Below are positions 46,664 through 58,916 of a stretch of DNA of 64,000 bases, in pieces. The notes under the pieces are model-generated. The model had not been told where the DNA came from and searched no databases. It saw nothing but the letters and a program-made list of their open reading frames with translations. Location: the NCBI GenBank assembly GCA_947652605.1, contig OX393578.1, positions 52,955,415 to 53,019,414 on the forward strand. Reading direction: 5' to 3'. The position numbers and the translations under genes were made by a program. The DNA is from Elmis aenea (lineage: Eukaryota > Arthropoda > Insecta > Coleoptera > Elmidae). Every line of letters begins with the position of its first letter. The stretch's first letter is position 1.

Positions 46664-46960
46664 AAGAAACAAGTGTAAAAATAAAGACATACAGAAAGCA
46701 AAAACCAGTAATCCAAAGTATAGAAGAAAAACAGCTAAAATGGTATGGGCATGTACAGACGATGCCGCCGGAAGCATTGACAAAAAGAGTAACGGAATCA
46801 AGGAGGTATGGGAAGAGGCGGACAACAACCAATATGGAAAAAAGAATTGAACAACTAGCTCGCGAACGAGAAAGAACAGTTAAAGAGATTAGGGCGATGA
46901 TAGCAGTTAGGAAGGAATTGAAAGGATGGGTGGAGAACCCTCAAAAGCCGACGCCGTAAG
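46664..46960 (+). pseudogene. LINE C-terminal tail 2, different element
   Basis: Directly after the stop of tail 1 comes KPVIQSIEEKQLKWYGHVQT, then ALTKRVTESRRYGKRR and KELKGWVENPQKPTP to TAA 46957. This is the equivalent region of another LINE, 5'-truncated at the junction. Copy 2 (60327..60631) has three extra residues (TGR) that complete the usual GRP motif, so copy 1 carries a 9-base deletion. Confidence 0.78.
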
Positions 46961-48479
46961 GCAAAAGGCGATGGAAAAAGGAGAAGTTTGCGTTTTAATT
47001 TCGTTTTTAGTGTCTTATGGTAACTGGCTGTTGATAAAATTATAAGTAACAAAATTAATATACTGTGTATTAATATTTAATTATTAAGCAATTGAGTGTA
47101 TCAGTGTTTTACCGTTTTCTGATGGAACTCCTTCTATTGCTTTGCGGAACCCTAGACTAGCTGATCTAGCAACTAAAACTTTGATATGCATCAAATATTA
47201 ATAAATCTACAGGTTATTCTAGTTTGATATTGTATAATGCTTACTAGATATTTACTAGATTTTTATTAAATGATCATTAAAAATAAATTTCATAGGTGGC
47301 TGACCCGCGTGTATGTGTCCTTAGTAGTTTTACTGAGTAATACGGAATTTCCTGTCGGCTCCCATTTCGAAATTGACGATAAATTCGTCAAATTGGTTTA
47401 ATTCTTTTCGTTTACATTTGAACGTTCAACTCCGAAGAATTTTTTAATAAATTTGTCGATGTTAGAAAAACTCTAATGAAGTTAACATCTTAATTAATTA
47501 ATTTTTGATTTACAGCCGAGTAATGTGAGGAGCAACATCATTTGACGAGAGTTCAAAGATTCAGCAGTTTGAAGTCAGTGACCTTTACTTTTCGATAATA
47601 TATTATCAACAGACACAACAAAACGAGTTTTATTTTGTAATAAAGGTATATTATTAACAATTATGTGAAAAATAACACGTTTCTCGTTATCTCTGTAAAT
47701 AAACATGGTTATTAAAAAAAATTATGAGGTTTTTGGTTTGAAGCAATTTCGTTAAGTTAGCGAAACAATATGGGTAACAAATACGCTTGTCTGTGGAGTG
47801 AGACACATTAAAATTAAGTGCGTAATTAGTTATGCACACGTAATTTAACTAAAAACTCAAATCGCAAGTCATTTGTCGTAATAACGGTGCGTAAATTTGA
47901 AGCAGTCTTTAGATTTCACCGTCAAGTGGACTGTTCTAAATGACGCCAGTTCAAAATTATCATAGTATAATGACCTTGGGTACACGACCTACACATGAAT
48001 GAAACTAATGTCATCCAAATATTTTAATTGAGTTGGAATAAATAAGGGGGATATGGTTGGCCATTCGTCGCTCGCTCGATCCTTGGAAATCTAGCCAAGA
48101 AAAACGCTAAGAGGATTCTAATTTTGTGCGATCGACCTTGGGCAGATGCAAAGTGCATTGAAACGCATGTTATAGTTATAAGCTATTGCGTTTTCGCTTA
48201 TTTCGTTTTAAAATGTGTTAAAATATTTGTACAGCGCTGAGCAAAAATGTTACCAAACTAAATAAACACAAGTTTAACCATAAAAAGATTACTTTTGGAT
48301 AGTTTTAGAACCTGCAAATCCAAAGTAGATTTTGTTTCTAAATTACTTATAAGAAATGATTAGTAATTTACCTTCATTTTACGAGGCTTATTTCTATTAT
48401 TATTGAGATATTTATCATAACGCAGTGGCTCCGCAATCTTCTTAATTATTTTTAAAATATTTTTTTTTTTAGTCATGAG

Positions 48480-48605
48480 TCCTAGGTACTGTTAGTGTAG
48501 GAATGTTGAGTTGTGCTGACCTTTTTTCCATGTTTTTCTGTCTTGTCCTAGATTTTTTGTGTCTTTCCATTTGAGGATTCTATACGTTGCTGCTTTTTTC
48601 TCTAG
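48480..48605 (-). pseudogene. LINE tail scrap
   Basis: Minus-strand pieces KWKDTKNLGQDRKTWKK and following residues resemble the tail at 8852..9034. Only about 40 codons remain. Duplicated at 62140..62285. Confidence 0.5.
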
Positions 48606-48669
48606 AAAAACTTATTTTAAAGCGAATATTCCATATCAATATGGAATATTCGCTTCATAATAAGTTTTT
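48606..48669. repeat. Near-perfect palindrome, AATATTCCATAT core
   Basis: Inner arms AAGCGAATATTCCATAT and ATATGGAATATTCGCTT are perfect complements around CA. The outer arms aaaaacttatt and ataagttttt also pair. Also at 62286..62349. The core resembles the subterminal AATATGGAA of the element at 9992..10920. Confidence 0.85.
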
Positions 48670-48710
48670 CTATCGACTGTTAAAGTCCTGCTACTAAAAA
48701 GTGGACCACC

Positions 48711-49484
48711 CAGGATGGTCCAAATTCGATGGGATTGCATGGGTATCTCGGTTAATATTTAAGATAGAGAAACGGTTAAATTACCAAAAACGTGCAGTTT
48801 TTTGAGACAAACTCAGAACCGTTTTCAAAAATATTCTATCATTTCCGGTTTTCGAGTTATCGAATAAAAAGTGTTTTTTTGTCATATTAATAATGTGTCA
48901 TATCTCCGTTATTGTTGTAAATATTAAAAATATTTATTAAGATTATTTTTGGATATTTTTATGTTTAATTTGATTATACTAAAAAAAAAAATTTACGCTC
49001 GCCGTTAAAAAGTTATGACACAAACATACCTTTTTTTAAATGGAAACGATAGTTGGCTATGACCTATTTAAATTCCTCATTTATTTCTCATTTCAAATAT
49101 ATAAGGGTTGATGTATTTATTTTCAACAATACGCAAGTTATGAAGGTTTCCATTTAAAAAAAGGTAAGTTTGTGTCATAACTTTTTAACGGCGAGCGTAA
49201 AATTTTTTTTTTACTATAATCAAATTAAACATAAAAATATCTAAAAATAATCTTGATAAATATTTTTGATATTTACAACAATAACGGAGATATGACACAT
49301 TATTAATATGACAAAAAAACACTTTTTATTCGATAACTCGAAAACCGGAAATGATAGAATATTTTTGAAAACGGTTCTGAGTTTGTCTCAAAAAACTGCA
49401 CGTTTTTGGTAATTTAACCGTTTCTCTATCTTAAATATTAACCGAGATACCCATGCAATCCCATCGAATTTGGACCACCCTGTA
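48711..49484. mobile_element. Foldback family A, copy 2 (shortened loop)
   Basis: Left arm starts CAGGATGGTCCAAATTCGAT, right arm ends ttggaccaccctgta. The arms are about 370 bp. Compared with 62394..63606 the tip of the fold is deleted, joining ttatgaaggttt directly to ccatttaaaaaa. Non-coding. Confidence 0.88.
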
Positions 49485-49884
49485 CACAGGATATCACAGC
49501 TTATTATAAAAAAAATTGTAATAGAAGCGTTTGGCTGTGAGCCTGTGAAACTGCAGTCGTTTTGGTGATTCGGTTACTATCTTAAACACATTTGCAGAAC
49601 ACTGTAGTTTCTCAACCAAAATCTATTTAAGCAAGTCTACGGAGCTAATAGTAATATTTTACAATACTTTGCTGTATGTTATACACGTGTGAGATATATG
49701 GTCTGTTTCTTGTAACTGGCTGCCATTAAAAATGATGCATCTTCTCCGATATACCGGTAAAGGGCTAGCGCTCGTTTTAAAATGATATAGTCGGATTGAA
49801 CTTGGCCTCAAGTCTAGGGCATCCTTTGTAAGCGTTCGAATTGCCAATAGCTGCGCACATAACTAATCTATTCGTTAATCGTTC

Positions 49885-50051
49885 CTAAAGTAATTAATTA
49901 TTGAAATACATCTTGTTAATATCTAGTTTCTTCGAGTAATAAATGAAAGAGGACTTCGCTTGGAAGGTATTTACCGTCATGTTTTATAAAATCGATTCTA
50001 CTGCGTTCGGTGTTCTATGTTGATTAGATCTGAATAATTTGTATATTATGG
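49885..50051. other. Short intergenic stretch
   Basis: Nothing recognised. Confidence 0.4.
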
Positions 50052-50059
50052 TTACGTCT

Positions 50060-51352
50060 AGGGTTTGGGAAGATTCGGTCTTTTTAGATTCGACGAATCC
50101 GAATCGAATCCACGATTATTTTACGAATCCGAATCCGGATCCGAATCCAGTTCTAAAATTAAATGAATTGTAGTGCCATAAAAATTATTGTACGTATGGT
50201 GTTTAAAGTTCGCGCAAATTTTAAAATTACAGGTGATTTACAATATTTGTCAGCGGTTGTCAGTTTTGTCAGTAGCGCATCAATGGGTTTTACTAACACG
50301 GTGTTAAGTTAATTCATGTTTATATTAATAATTCAAACGGCCTTCAATCAGTTAAAATGGCACTGTATTTCATTGTTAAAGTATGAAGTAAAATAACAAG
50401 TATATTAGTATACAGGGTGTTTTACTTTTCCATGGGACACTATTACTATCTCCGTAAATAATGAAAATACAAGGTTGATCAAATGGGACAAGTTAGCTAT
50501 TTAGGGGTGTATTTTAAACCAGATCTTGTTTTGTTTAAAAATTCCATGGCTTGCGTGATATAACGAAAAAACCGAAATCGATCAAAATTTTTAAAACTTA
50601 AATATCTCGGCTATTGTTGCGAATACACAAAAACGCCAAAGGAAAAAAGTTTTGTAGATTTGGTTTGCTATAAGATGGCAACAGTCAGATTTTTTTTATG
50701 AATTACCGTGCGAGATACTTGACAAAACAACTTTTTTTTAAATGGCAATCGTAGTAGGTGATGACTGATTTAAAGATTATTTTTTTCTCTTTACAATGAT
50801 ATAATATTTTGTATGTCTATTTTCAAAAATAAGCGAAATAACCTAAAAAAATGCAAAATCTTAAGATAAAAATCAAGGTTATTTTTTTGCTTCAGCTTCA
50901 GAGAAGTTCTCTCTTAATTGGTTGACCTTCGTTTAATTGTTATGATTGCTCGATATACTTTTTCTAAATAGTTCGTTCTAATTTTGGCATTTGAAAATTA
51001 TGCATTTTTTTAAGTAGGCAAATTTATCTTGAGACTTTGGTAATATAAGGCATTTTACCGTTTCCAATATATGATTAAGCTCTTCTTCCATCGTTAACAA
51101 CTGAACGTCATCTGCAGTATTCCGCAATCACCCTCTGTTGAATGCTCTGTTTCTTCATTTTTGTCTTCTCCGTCAAACAATCGTTTCGTAGGTAATATTT
51201 GTTGCAAAATTAAGTATTTTCTCTGAAGTTGTGGTAGCATTAATGATACCTAATCCGAGATTCGTCGAATCTTAGACCGAATATCGAATCCGAATATTTG
51301 CTGTAGGATTCGGCGAATCCGAATCCGGGTACCCGGATCCGAAAAACCCTAG
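50060..51352. mobile_element. hAT-like element, 1,293 bp, GAATCCGAATCC arrays
   Basis: Ends AGGGTTTGGGAAGATTCGG and, inverted, CTAGGGTTTTTCGGATCC. Perfect 8-bp duplications TTACGTCT at 50052..50059 and 51353..51360. Subterminal arrays of GAATCCGAATCCG occur at both ends. Repeat D (50411..50745) is nested inside. No transposase was recognised. Confidence 0.85.
50411..50745 (+). repeat. Repeat D, copy 2, nested in the hAT-like element
   Basis: Starts TACAGGGTGTTTTACTTTTC and matches 5290..5623 inverted. Single-ended, non-coding. Confidence 0.8.
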
Positions 51353-51911
51353 TTACGTCTCTGTGTACCTGTCGCATTAATATTTGTATCGAATGTATTG
51401 TGTATTTTTATTTATCTTACTGTGTATTTAGGTCAACTGCAGAATGACCTCGTTGCACGCATATTAAAGATTATGTTTGTAAATCGTTTAATGCTGTTTT
51501 TGTTCTGTTTTCTACATAATTTATGAGCTTACTTTATTCATTGAATACTGGTTCAAGAATATTTTGCCAAGTGTTTATATTTGTTTTACGACTGTATTTA
51601 TAATACAAAACGTATGCGTTTATACAGGGTCCTGCAACAATGAGTCGGACTTTCCTAGCGCGTAGGAGATAAAAAAAAAACTTTTGGACATAAAATTATT
51701 GGTTTTAAAAGATCTACGTCGCAAAATTATTTTCAGGTGTCCCATTTTTGCGCTATAACAAAAACAAAGAATTTTTAAAATTGAACACTTCTTCTTTTTG
51801 GGTCTTCCGATGTCATTTTTTAACCTCTACATTAATGGTTTTTATTCCGAATTTATAAAGTTAAAAAACCAACGCCGTACATTGAAAATTATAATTTTTG
51901 GTAAATATGCC

Positions 51912-52354
51912 CGAATGCAAGTTGAGCTGAAAAAACACGATTTATGTCAAATTTTACGAGTACTGTCAGAGTGGTGCGTTAGGGCTGTGGTTTAATCTGC
52001 ATTAAAGTAACGCTACTGGTCGCCGAAATTCGTCAAAAATTATCAGGACCAAAATATTTAATTCCTTCTCCAAATTCACATTTTCGACGAATCACAAACT
52101 CAGATTTCTTAGAAACGACCAATAAACGCATGAAAATCTGTTAATTGCGAAAAGGATATTATCAGTGTATGATTATGTTTCTAGGAAATCTGAGTTTGTT
52201 ATTGGTCGAAAACGCAAATTTGACAGGAGGATCAACATTTGACAGGGGAATGTAAAATGATTACCGTGTAATAATGCTCCTATTGGTAGTCTCTAGAAGA
52301 TTTAAGATTAGTGATTGATTGAAAACGCAAATTTAACAGGTGAAGGAAATTTTC
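51912..52354 (+). mobile_element. MITE-like repeat E, copy 3, inside the mariner
   Basis: Starts cgaatgcaagttgagctgaa and ends ggtgaaggaaattttc, like the copy at 22262..22826. It splits the left arm of the mariner element. Confidence 0.8.
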
Positions 52355-52799
52355 AACTATACAGGGTGTCCGTCCCATTTTTGTATTATAACAAAAACAA
52401 ACATTTTCTTAACTGGAACACCCTGTATCTTTTTAGGTCTTCCGATGTCATTTTTTAACCTCTACATTAATGTCTGTTCACTTTTTGATTTTGTGTGTTG
52501 CCAACTTATAATTTTTTCCCAAAAAATCTTACAAACGCAGGCTAACCTTCAAAAAAATCGTAGCGACTTCGTTTTTTCAATTTAAGAAATAAGTTTTAGC
52601 AATAATGTTAGTCCGGTTAAAGAGCAACATTCTGATAATAGGGAATTTAAATTTAGTGATACAGGGTGTTCACAAAAAAATGCCAAACTTCAAAGTTACA
52701 TAAATTATTTTTCCAAATGGATCTACCCTTATTTTATTCCGCTATTCAACAGATTTTTTTCTTCTCTTCAATTTTTATAAGGGATGTTTTAAGTCTAAA

Positions 52800-53429
52800 C
52801 CCCGTCCTAAATTTTTCCAATATTTTTTGTTCTCAGATGAGGCAACATTCCATAAAAACGGATCTGCAAATAGGCCTAACCCATTACTATTCAACTGAAA
52901 ATTCGCCTGTAATGAGACAAATTGATCAACAGCATCGCTGGTCTTTGAATGTCTGGGGAGGAATTGTTGAAGATAATGTGGTACGTCCACAATTTTTTTT
53001 ATGGCCATCTTAATGGGCCTATGTTTTTAATTTTTTTGCAAGATGTACATCCCGGGTTATCAGCTTATGTACCTCAATATACAAAAAACAGCATGTGGTT
53101 CCAACAGGACGAAGCACCTGCACATTTTTCGCGAGACGCAAGGGCATATTTTGATGGCATTTTTCCAAACCAGTAGATTGGTAAAAGTGGATCCACCAGG
53201 TGGCCTGCCAGATTACCGGATTTGACAAACCTTGACTGATTTGTGTGTGTACGTGAAGGGAATTGTGTGTAACGAACCACCGACAACAGCAATAAATATG
53301 CAACAACGAATTGTTGACGCTTTTGCAAGTATTTCTCCTGAAATGTTAGGAAGTGTCCAAAGGTCTATTCAGCAGGGAATTGATTTGTGCCTGGATGAAA
53401 ATGGAAGACATTTCGAACATTTATTGTAG
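52800..53429 (+). pseudogene. DD41D mariner-type transposase relic
   Basis: Blocks in order across three frames: FSDEATFHKNGSANRPN with the first catalytic Asp; RWSLNVWGGIVEDNVV; a HLNGPMFLIFLQD block; MWFQQDEAPAHFSRDARAY with the second Asp; RWPARLPDLTNLD with the third; then a C-terminus (NMQQRIVDAFASIS, LDENGRHFEHLL) to TAG. Counting an in-frame stop as one residue, 41 residues separate the second and third Asp, as in DD41D mariners. All three catalytic residues survive, but at least three frameshifts and several stops, plus loss of the N-terminal helix-turn-helix, make it inactive. Confidence 0.85.
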
Positions 53430-53837
53430 TCGTTTCCCTTATATGCATTTTCAAGTTTGTTACTTTTCATAGTTTGTGAATAAAAACAATTAATTTCATT
53501 ACATAATTAATATCCGTTTAAATTCTAAATTTATTCAAATGTCGAAATGACAGGATTTTGGGCGTACGGCGTTAGGTTTTTAACTTTTTATAAATTTGGA
53601 GTAAAAACCGTTTAACATTATTGTAGAGCTTTAAAATGACATCGGAAGAACTAAAAAGATACAGGGTGTCCCACTTAAAAAAGTCTTTGTTTTTGTTATA
53701 GCTCAAAAATGGGACACCCTGCGTAGCTGAAAATAATTTTACGACGTAGATTTTTCAAACCAATAATTTTATGACCTAAAGGTTTTTTCTATCTCCTACG
53801 GCTAGGAAAGCCCGGCGCATCTTTGCAGGACCCTGTA

Positions 53838-54479
53838 GTGGAGAATGTAATAAATCTGGTTTATATTTTATTTGTACACTAAATTGAGCAAGGAGAATAA
53901 AATAAATGTATTACTGTTGATTACTACAACTTTTTAGTATCAGAACAAGCGCAATGAACTTTTAAATAATCTCTGCATGGTCCCAAATCCGCAAATTCAA
54001 TTTTCAATTTTGCACCGCTCCGTAGTGAACATTAATTCGGCTTAAATCTTGCCATTCCATTTTCCGCAGATACGTATTTGAACATGCAAATGCACATAAA
54101 CTAAAGGATTGCAATTCGGCATATTTATATGTGTTCACAATAGTGCACTTTGAAACTGCATATTTGGTTCAAATATATCTTTATTTATTATATCTGCTTT
54201 GCGGAACCCATACTAACTTCGTTCGGTTTTATCTAACATTGCAACACTTAGGATTAGAGACCACGATATGATATATTAGTGTTCTTTTGCGTAGCTCTTG
54301 GGATGTGTGCTTTTAAAACTAGATTCGCGTTTTTAAGTATGTTGTGAAGTTGTAGATTACGCTTAGATTATTTGTTAGTAGAAGATTACGGCAAATTAAT
54401 GGTTTCTAGGGAGGGATTTCTTGTTTAAAGAAAGGTTTCGTCAGCAATAAGTATTTAACAACGTATAATTTACTGTGAG
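53838..54479. other. Intergenic sequence
   Basis: No gene. Around 54197..54230 a tgctttgcggaaccc segment recurs at 47136 and 60812. Confidence 0.4.
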
Positions 54480-56030
54480 AAAATGAAATACAAAAAGAAA
54501 TAAGAAAACTAAAAAACATTAAAGCCGCGGGAGACGACGAGATAGAGGCAGAACTGATAAAATATGGAGGACAGCAAGTACATACACAAGTATGCTACTT
54601 AATTAGGCAAATATGGAGGCAATACAAGATGCCAAAGGACTGGAATACTGGTATAATCATATCACTACACAAAAAAGGAGGAAAGGAGAACTGTAAAAAC
54701 TATAGACACATAGCTCTGTTAAATACCGTCTACAAAAAGCGAAGTTGATGAACAAAGAGACTAACGACGCACGCTGAGAATACTCGGAGACTACCAAAAT
54801 GGCTTTAGACCGAGTCGATCCACTATAGATGCTATACACACATTAGAACAAATACTCCAAAAAATGTGGGAACATTATAAAGAGAGCTTTTATAGACTTT
54901 AAAATTGCTTTTGATTCAGTTAACAGAGAAGCATCGCTAAGAGAACTGGAACTATTAGGAATCTGGGAAACTAATAACACTGTTAGAAATGACCCTAAAT
55001 AACATAACAGCAAAATAGAGATTCCAAGAAATGACAACGGAATCCTTTAAAGTAAACAAAGGTGTAAAACAAGGGGATTCACCATCCCCAACTATATTTA
55101 ACTTAATATTAAAAGGCGTACTACGAAGAGCGAAACTAGATAAGAAAAACATGATGATCAACCAAATACTAGTAACAACGTATGCTGACGATATAGCAAT
55201 CAGAGAATAGAAGAGAAGACATAATAAGAGCGATACATCAACTAGACAGAGGCAAAAAACTGGTTCTGGAAATAAATGAAGAAAAAACAAAATATGTGAA
55301 GATAGGATGAGAAAATATGCACACACAGAACGATCTAGAAACAAAAGAATACCCCTTCGAAGATGTCAATACTTTCAATTACTTGGGCGTGACAGTGAGA
55401 CAAGCTGGAAAGAACAGAGTGAAGGAGAGAATTCTGAAAGGAAATCAGGCATGCGGCAAAAACAAAACCCTAGTAAAGAGTAAATCACTAAGTAAACAAC
55501 AAAAACAAAAATATACAAAACCCTGATAAGACCCGTCATAACATATGCTATGGAAACAATAACAATAAATAAGAAGGAAGAGGAAGATTAAAAATAGTGG
55601 AGAGAAAAGTAATGAGAGCTATTCTAGGACCTAACGCAACAAGAGATGGAGAAGTAAGACTGAGAAGGAACAAAAAAATAGAGGAGGAACTCGGAGGAGA
55701 AAATAGCATTCCACGCATACAGCACAACAATTACGATGGGCAGGACACATCATGAGAAGGAAACCAACCGAAATGATCCAGGAGGATAACACAATGGATC
55801 CCTATTTGGCCCAAGAACAAGGAAAAAGGTGGAGATACGCCCTGGAGGAAGATACAAAGGCATTGAGAATAAATGACTGGAAATCGAAATGCAAAGATAG
55901 GAAGAATGGAAGATAATAACGTTGGCAGCCAGGACCTACAACAAGCTTTGAAAAATCAGAGAAAGAGAGAGGATCGATCCACCTCAATGAATGGATTTAA
56001 AAAACGCCTCGGCGTTAGCCATAATCTTAA
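54480..56030 (+). pseudogene. Non-LTR retrotransposon reverse transcriptase, degraded
   Basis: Readable RT blocks in order: RKLKNIKAAGDDEIEAELIK; MPKDWNTGIIISLHKKG; NYRHIALLNTVYK; RAFIDFKIAFDSVNRE (motif A); VKQGDSPSPTIFNL (motif B); TTYADDIAI (motif C, catalytic YADD present); NTFNYLGVTV (thumb); then RWAGHIMRRKP and KRWRYALEEDTKAL in the tail. Many frameshifts and stops separate them, and no endonuclease was seen upstream, so the copy is 5'-truncated. Minus-strand frames over 54657..55987 are its antisense shadows. Confidence 0.88.
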
Positions 56031-56049
56031 GGATTATACGGCTCAATGA

Positions 56050-56779
56050 TAATTTTTCATAATACTCTGTATCTGCTCTAAAAGCTACTTTATTTGATTT
56101 AAATTAAGTTAAACGCGTTTATTGAGTGTTAAGATGTTTCTAGACTTTACAAAGTACATACAATATGCAGGAACTTTTTAACGGAGCACAATTTCCAACT
56201 ATTCCCAACCATTTATTAATGTTGTCACTTAATAAAATTGATATTCCACGCAGCTATTACCAAAATTTCCCTATTCAGTTTATTAATGACCCAAGGAATG
56301 TATACAATGCGTGTGTAATAATTTAATATGTTCCCAATTTCGTGCCGTGCGGTTTAAGTTAACCCTGTGGGAGGGATGGCATTCATAGTTCCCATATTTT
56401 TAACATTCGCGTGCTTGGGGATGCGTTTTATGGCTACGAATAACACTAATTTCTTTGGAGAAAAATGAGTAGCTTGTGAGATTTGTTTATAGTGACCTAT
56501 TAACGTAAATTCGACACGCCTTGCTTGAATTTGTAACCAAACCTTTTGCTAATTAGTAAAGTGCAAAAAACTATTACGTGTTACGAATGAACTGGTTAAT
56601 TCAACATTCTAGGCGAAATTGGAAAATTCCAGAATATTCTAAACCACCCTAATCTTCATATTATCATACTATAATTAATATTCTGGCTAATAATATATAA
56701 AATATAAGGTCTGGGTTGCACATAGAGTGACCAGATCAAAAATTACCAAAATACAGAGTGTTCCAAAAGTGACTATATA
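56050..56779. other. Intergenic sequence
   Basis: No gene. Near the end a tacagagtgttccaaaag scrap (56751) precedes the next element. Confidence 0.4.
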
Positions 56780-57690
56780 CAGGGTGGGCAAATTTTGATG
56801 TTTTCTTAGGGAATGTCGATAACTAAAAGAGTTATGGAAAAACGGACCCCCCTTCCTTGATCTCTTTTGTCGAGAAAAAGTTAATGGTGAAAACTAAAAT
56901 TGGTTATCGTTTTTTGGCTCTTCGTTTCATGGCCATATCTCGCTTGTTTATGAAAATAAAGAAAATTAATTTTGACGATCTACAGTCTTTTTTTTGATAA
57001 GAATGCAGTGGCGTAGGCATTTTTTCAAAAAACAAAATCGAAATTCGAGTTGTGACGTAAAGTAGTATTGTTTTCAAATGGAACCCATAGTTGGCTGTGG
57101 CATCGCCAGAAAGAGGATTTTTTTCCCATTCCAATAATATTTATCATGTGGTGTTTTAGGCCTTATAAAATAAGGAAACAACAACAGCTCCAACCAACTG
57201 ATGCTGAACGACGCGACGCCTACACTTTTGTATTTGGTACCTTCAACAAATCCAACAAGATTCTATATTCCATAGAAATATCATTTGGATGGATGAAGCA
57301 TATGACAGCAGTGCCGGGATTATCAACCGACACAATGAGCACTGGTGGTCCGATGTTAATCCTTATCGTACCGTCGATGTCCAAAATCAGGGACGCTTCG
57401 GTTTTAGTGTTTGGTGTGCCCTATTTAGTAATCGCATTTTGGCGTGCCCACCAAATTTATGAAGCCAAACTTAATAGCTAACGCTATTATGACATTTTAA
57501 ACAACACGTGATCGGGGAGTTTACCGATGATTGAGAGACGAAGTGCATTTTTCCAACAGGATGGGGCACCACCTCATAACTCTCGAAACTGTTGACAACT
57601 TATTTTGGAGACAACTGGATAGTGATTAACGGACCAGTTACCTCGTTTACCTGATTTGACGCCGATGAATTTCTTTTTTTTTTTTGGGGA
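56780..57690 (+). pseudogene. Mariner-like element with dead transposase
   Basis: The left end CAGGGTGGGCAAATTTTGAT follows TA; no right end was found. The arm (56880..57150) recurs at 17370..17642. The transposase region starts about 57180 (LQPTDAERRDAYTFVFGTF). The first catalytic site reads SIEISF instead of SDE. After a frameshift come GIINRHNEHWWSDVNPYRTV and QGRFGFSVWCALF. Then QQDGAPPHNSRN retains the second Asp, and the third site reads LPDLTPMNFF (Asp to Asn). Stops and lost catalytic residues make it inactive. Confidence 0.8.
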
Positions 57691-57764
57691 CACAAATTTT
57701 TTTGCCGACTCCCCATCTCTGAGTATTTGTTTATGAAAATTTATTGTATAAATAACAGTATATG

Positions 57765-58008
57765 GTCAAAATATCCAGTGTGGTTCTATTGCACAACAAT
57801 GCACGTCCCGTTTTAGCACAGAAGACATAATAAATTTAAGCAGCTTCTATATGAGATTTTGACCATCATCTCTATTCTCCAGACTCAATTCCGACACATT
57901 TTCATATCTTTAGGCATCCGGATAACATTATGAGAAAAAAACCTTCCAAAATCGAGAGCAATTAAAAAGTGCTTTCGACGTGTTTACAAGCTCCTGTTGC
58001 AAAGATTT
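57765..58008 (+). pseudogene. DD34D mariner transposase fragment cut by the gap
   Basis: One frame reads VVLLHNNARPVLAQKT, several stops, then HHLYSPDSIPTHFHIF. This corresponds to the HDNARPH and YSPDLAPSDYHLF blocks of classical mariners, with the second catalytic Asp changed to Asn and the third to His. Spacing is one short of 34, consistent with DD34D after an indel. It runs into the assembly gap. Confidence 0.75.
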
Positions 58009-58208
58009 NNNNNNNNNNNNNNNNNNNNNNNNNNNNNNNNNNNNNNNNNNNNNNNNNNNNNNNNNNNNNNNNNNNNNNNNNNNNNNNNNNNNNNNNNNNN
58101 NNNNNNNNNNNNNNNNNNNNNNNNNNNNNNNNNNNNNNNNNNNNNNNNNNNNNNNNNNNNNNNNNNNNNNNNNNNNNNNNNNNNNNNNNNNNNNNNNNNN
58201 NNNNNNNN
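58009..58208. other. Assembly gap of 200 N
   Basis: Exactly 200 unknown bases, a round number typical of a placeholder of unestimated size. Open frames drawn across it are artefacts. Confidence 0.98.
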
Positions 58209-58916
58209 GGCTTTTGCATAAACTACCTTCTAGATAAAGATATTGTACATATCTCCTGCAAATATCATAAACAAATCTCTTTTTGTTATCGACGAAACGA
58301 TAAATAACTTTCCATTTAACTTATTTGCCGGGCCGTGCATACACTTAGCAAAGACACAAACCGAGGCTAGGAACCACGGGCTATCTTCACACAAATAACA
58401 TAATTAACATATATTAAAGTAAAATTTGTGCATTTTATTTGGGATAACTTCGAACCCGTCAGGTGTAAAACACAACACGATATGTTTAACCCTTATGTCA
58501 GTAACCCGGTACCCATGTGAATTTTTTTAATAATTTGGTGATTTTATTTTAGAACCTAGATCGTCGCGATTTTACCTTTTTTTAAAGCGAAATATGCTTT
58601 TACATATTTTTTTCCCGTCCTGGAACCAAAGTTACATCAAAGTTCACGTAGTCATTCTTAATAACCGGGTGCCCACCTGTATAAAAATGAGATTTATAAG
58701 CAATTATCGATTAAAGAAAAAAGAAAATATTTGATTCTTTTGTGGAACCAACTTTAATGTATGGGTCCCAAACATGGTCACTTGCAAAAAACAAGCCTCA
58801 AAAATACAAGTAACACAAAGGAAAATGGACAGAATAAAGTTGAAAATAAAACTAATGGACAGAATAACTAATGAGGAAATAAGAAATCGAACAAAACTGG
58901 CAGACATAGCTACAAC

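Larger units (their letters stand above)
45922..49878 (+). repeat. Direct duplication, copy 1
   Basis: Near-identical to 58397..64000 in the same orientation, 12,475 bases away at the left edge. Contains LINE tails, a long stretch without recognised genes (46961..48479), a palindrome and a family A foldback. It lacks the 1,188-bp hAT of copy 2 and about 440 bp of the foldback interior. Its right edge cannot be fixed because copy 2 runs off the window. Confidence 0.93.
51625..53835 (+). mobile_element. Mariner-like element, 2,211 bp, with nested inserts
   Basis: Ends CAGGGTCCTGCAACAATGAG and, inverted, CAGGGTCCTGCAAAGATGCG, with TA at both outer sides. Arms of about 200 bp pair (atgtcattttttaacctcta appears again inside at 52445). 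Inside are repeat E (51912..52354), further TACAGGGTGT ends at 52361 and 52661, and a transposase relic (52800..53429). The layout suggests at least two mariner-type elements nested in each other. Confidence 0.8.

Noticed and set aside
54955..55344. 129-codon hydrophobic minus frame resembling a membrane protein
   Set aside because: It is antisense to the RT domain with its YADD motif on the + strand.
57068..57481. 137-codon + frame as a functional gene
   Set aside because: Only the middle resembles transposase in this frame; the rest needs frameshifts, and the first and third catalytic residues are lost.
57962..58307. Open frames crossing the run of N
   Set aside because: They exist only because unknown bases cannot create stops.
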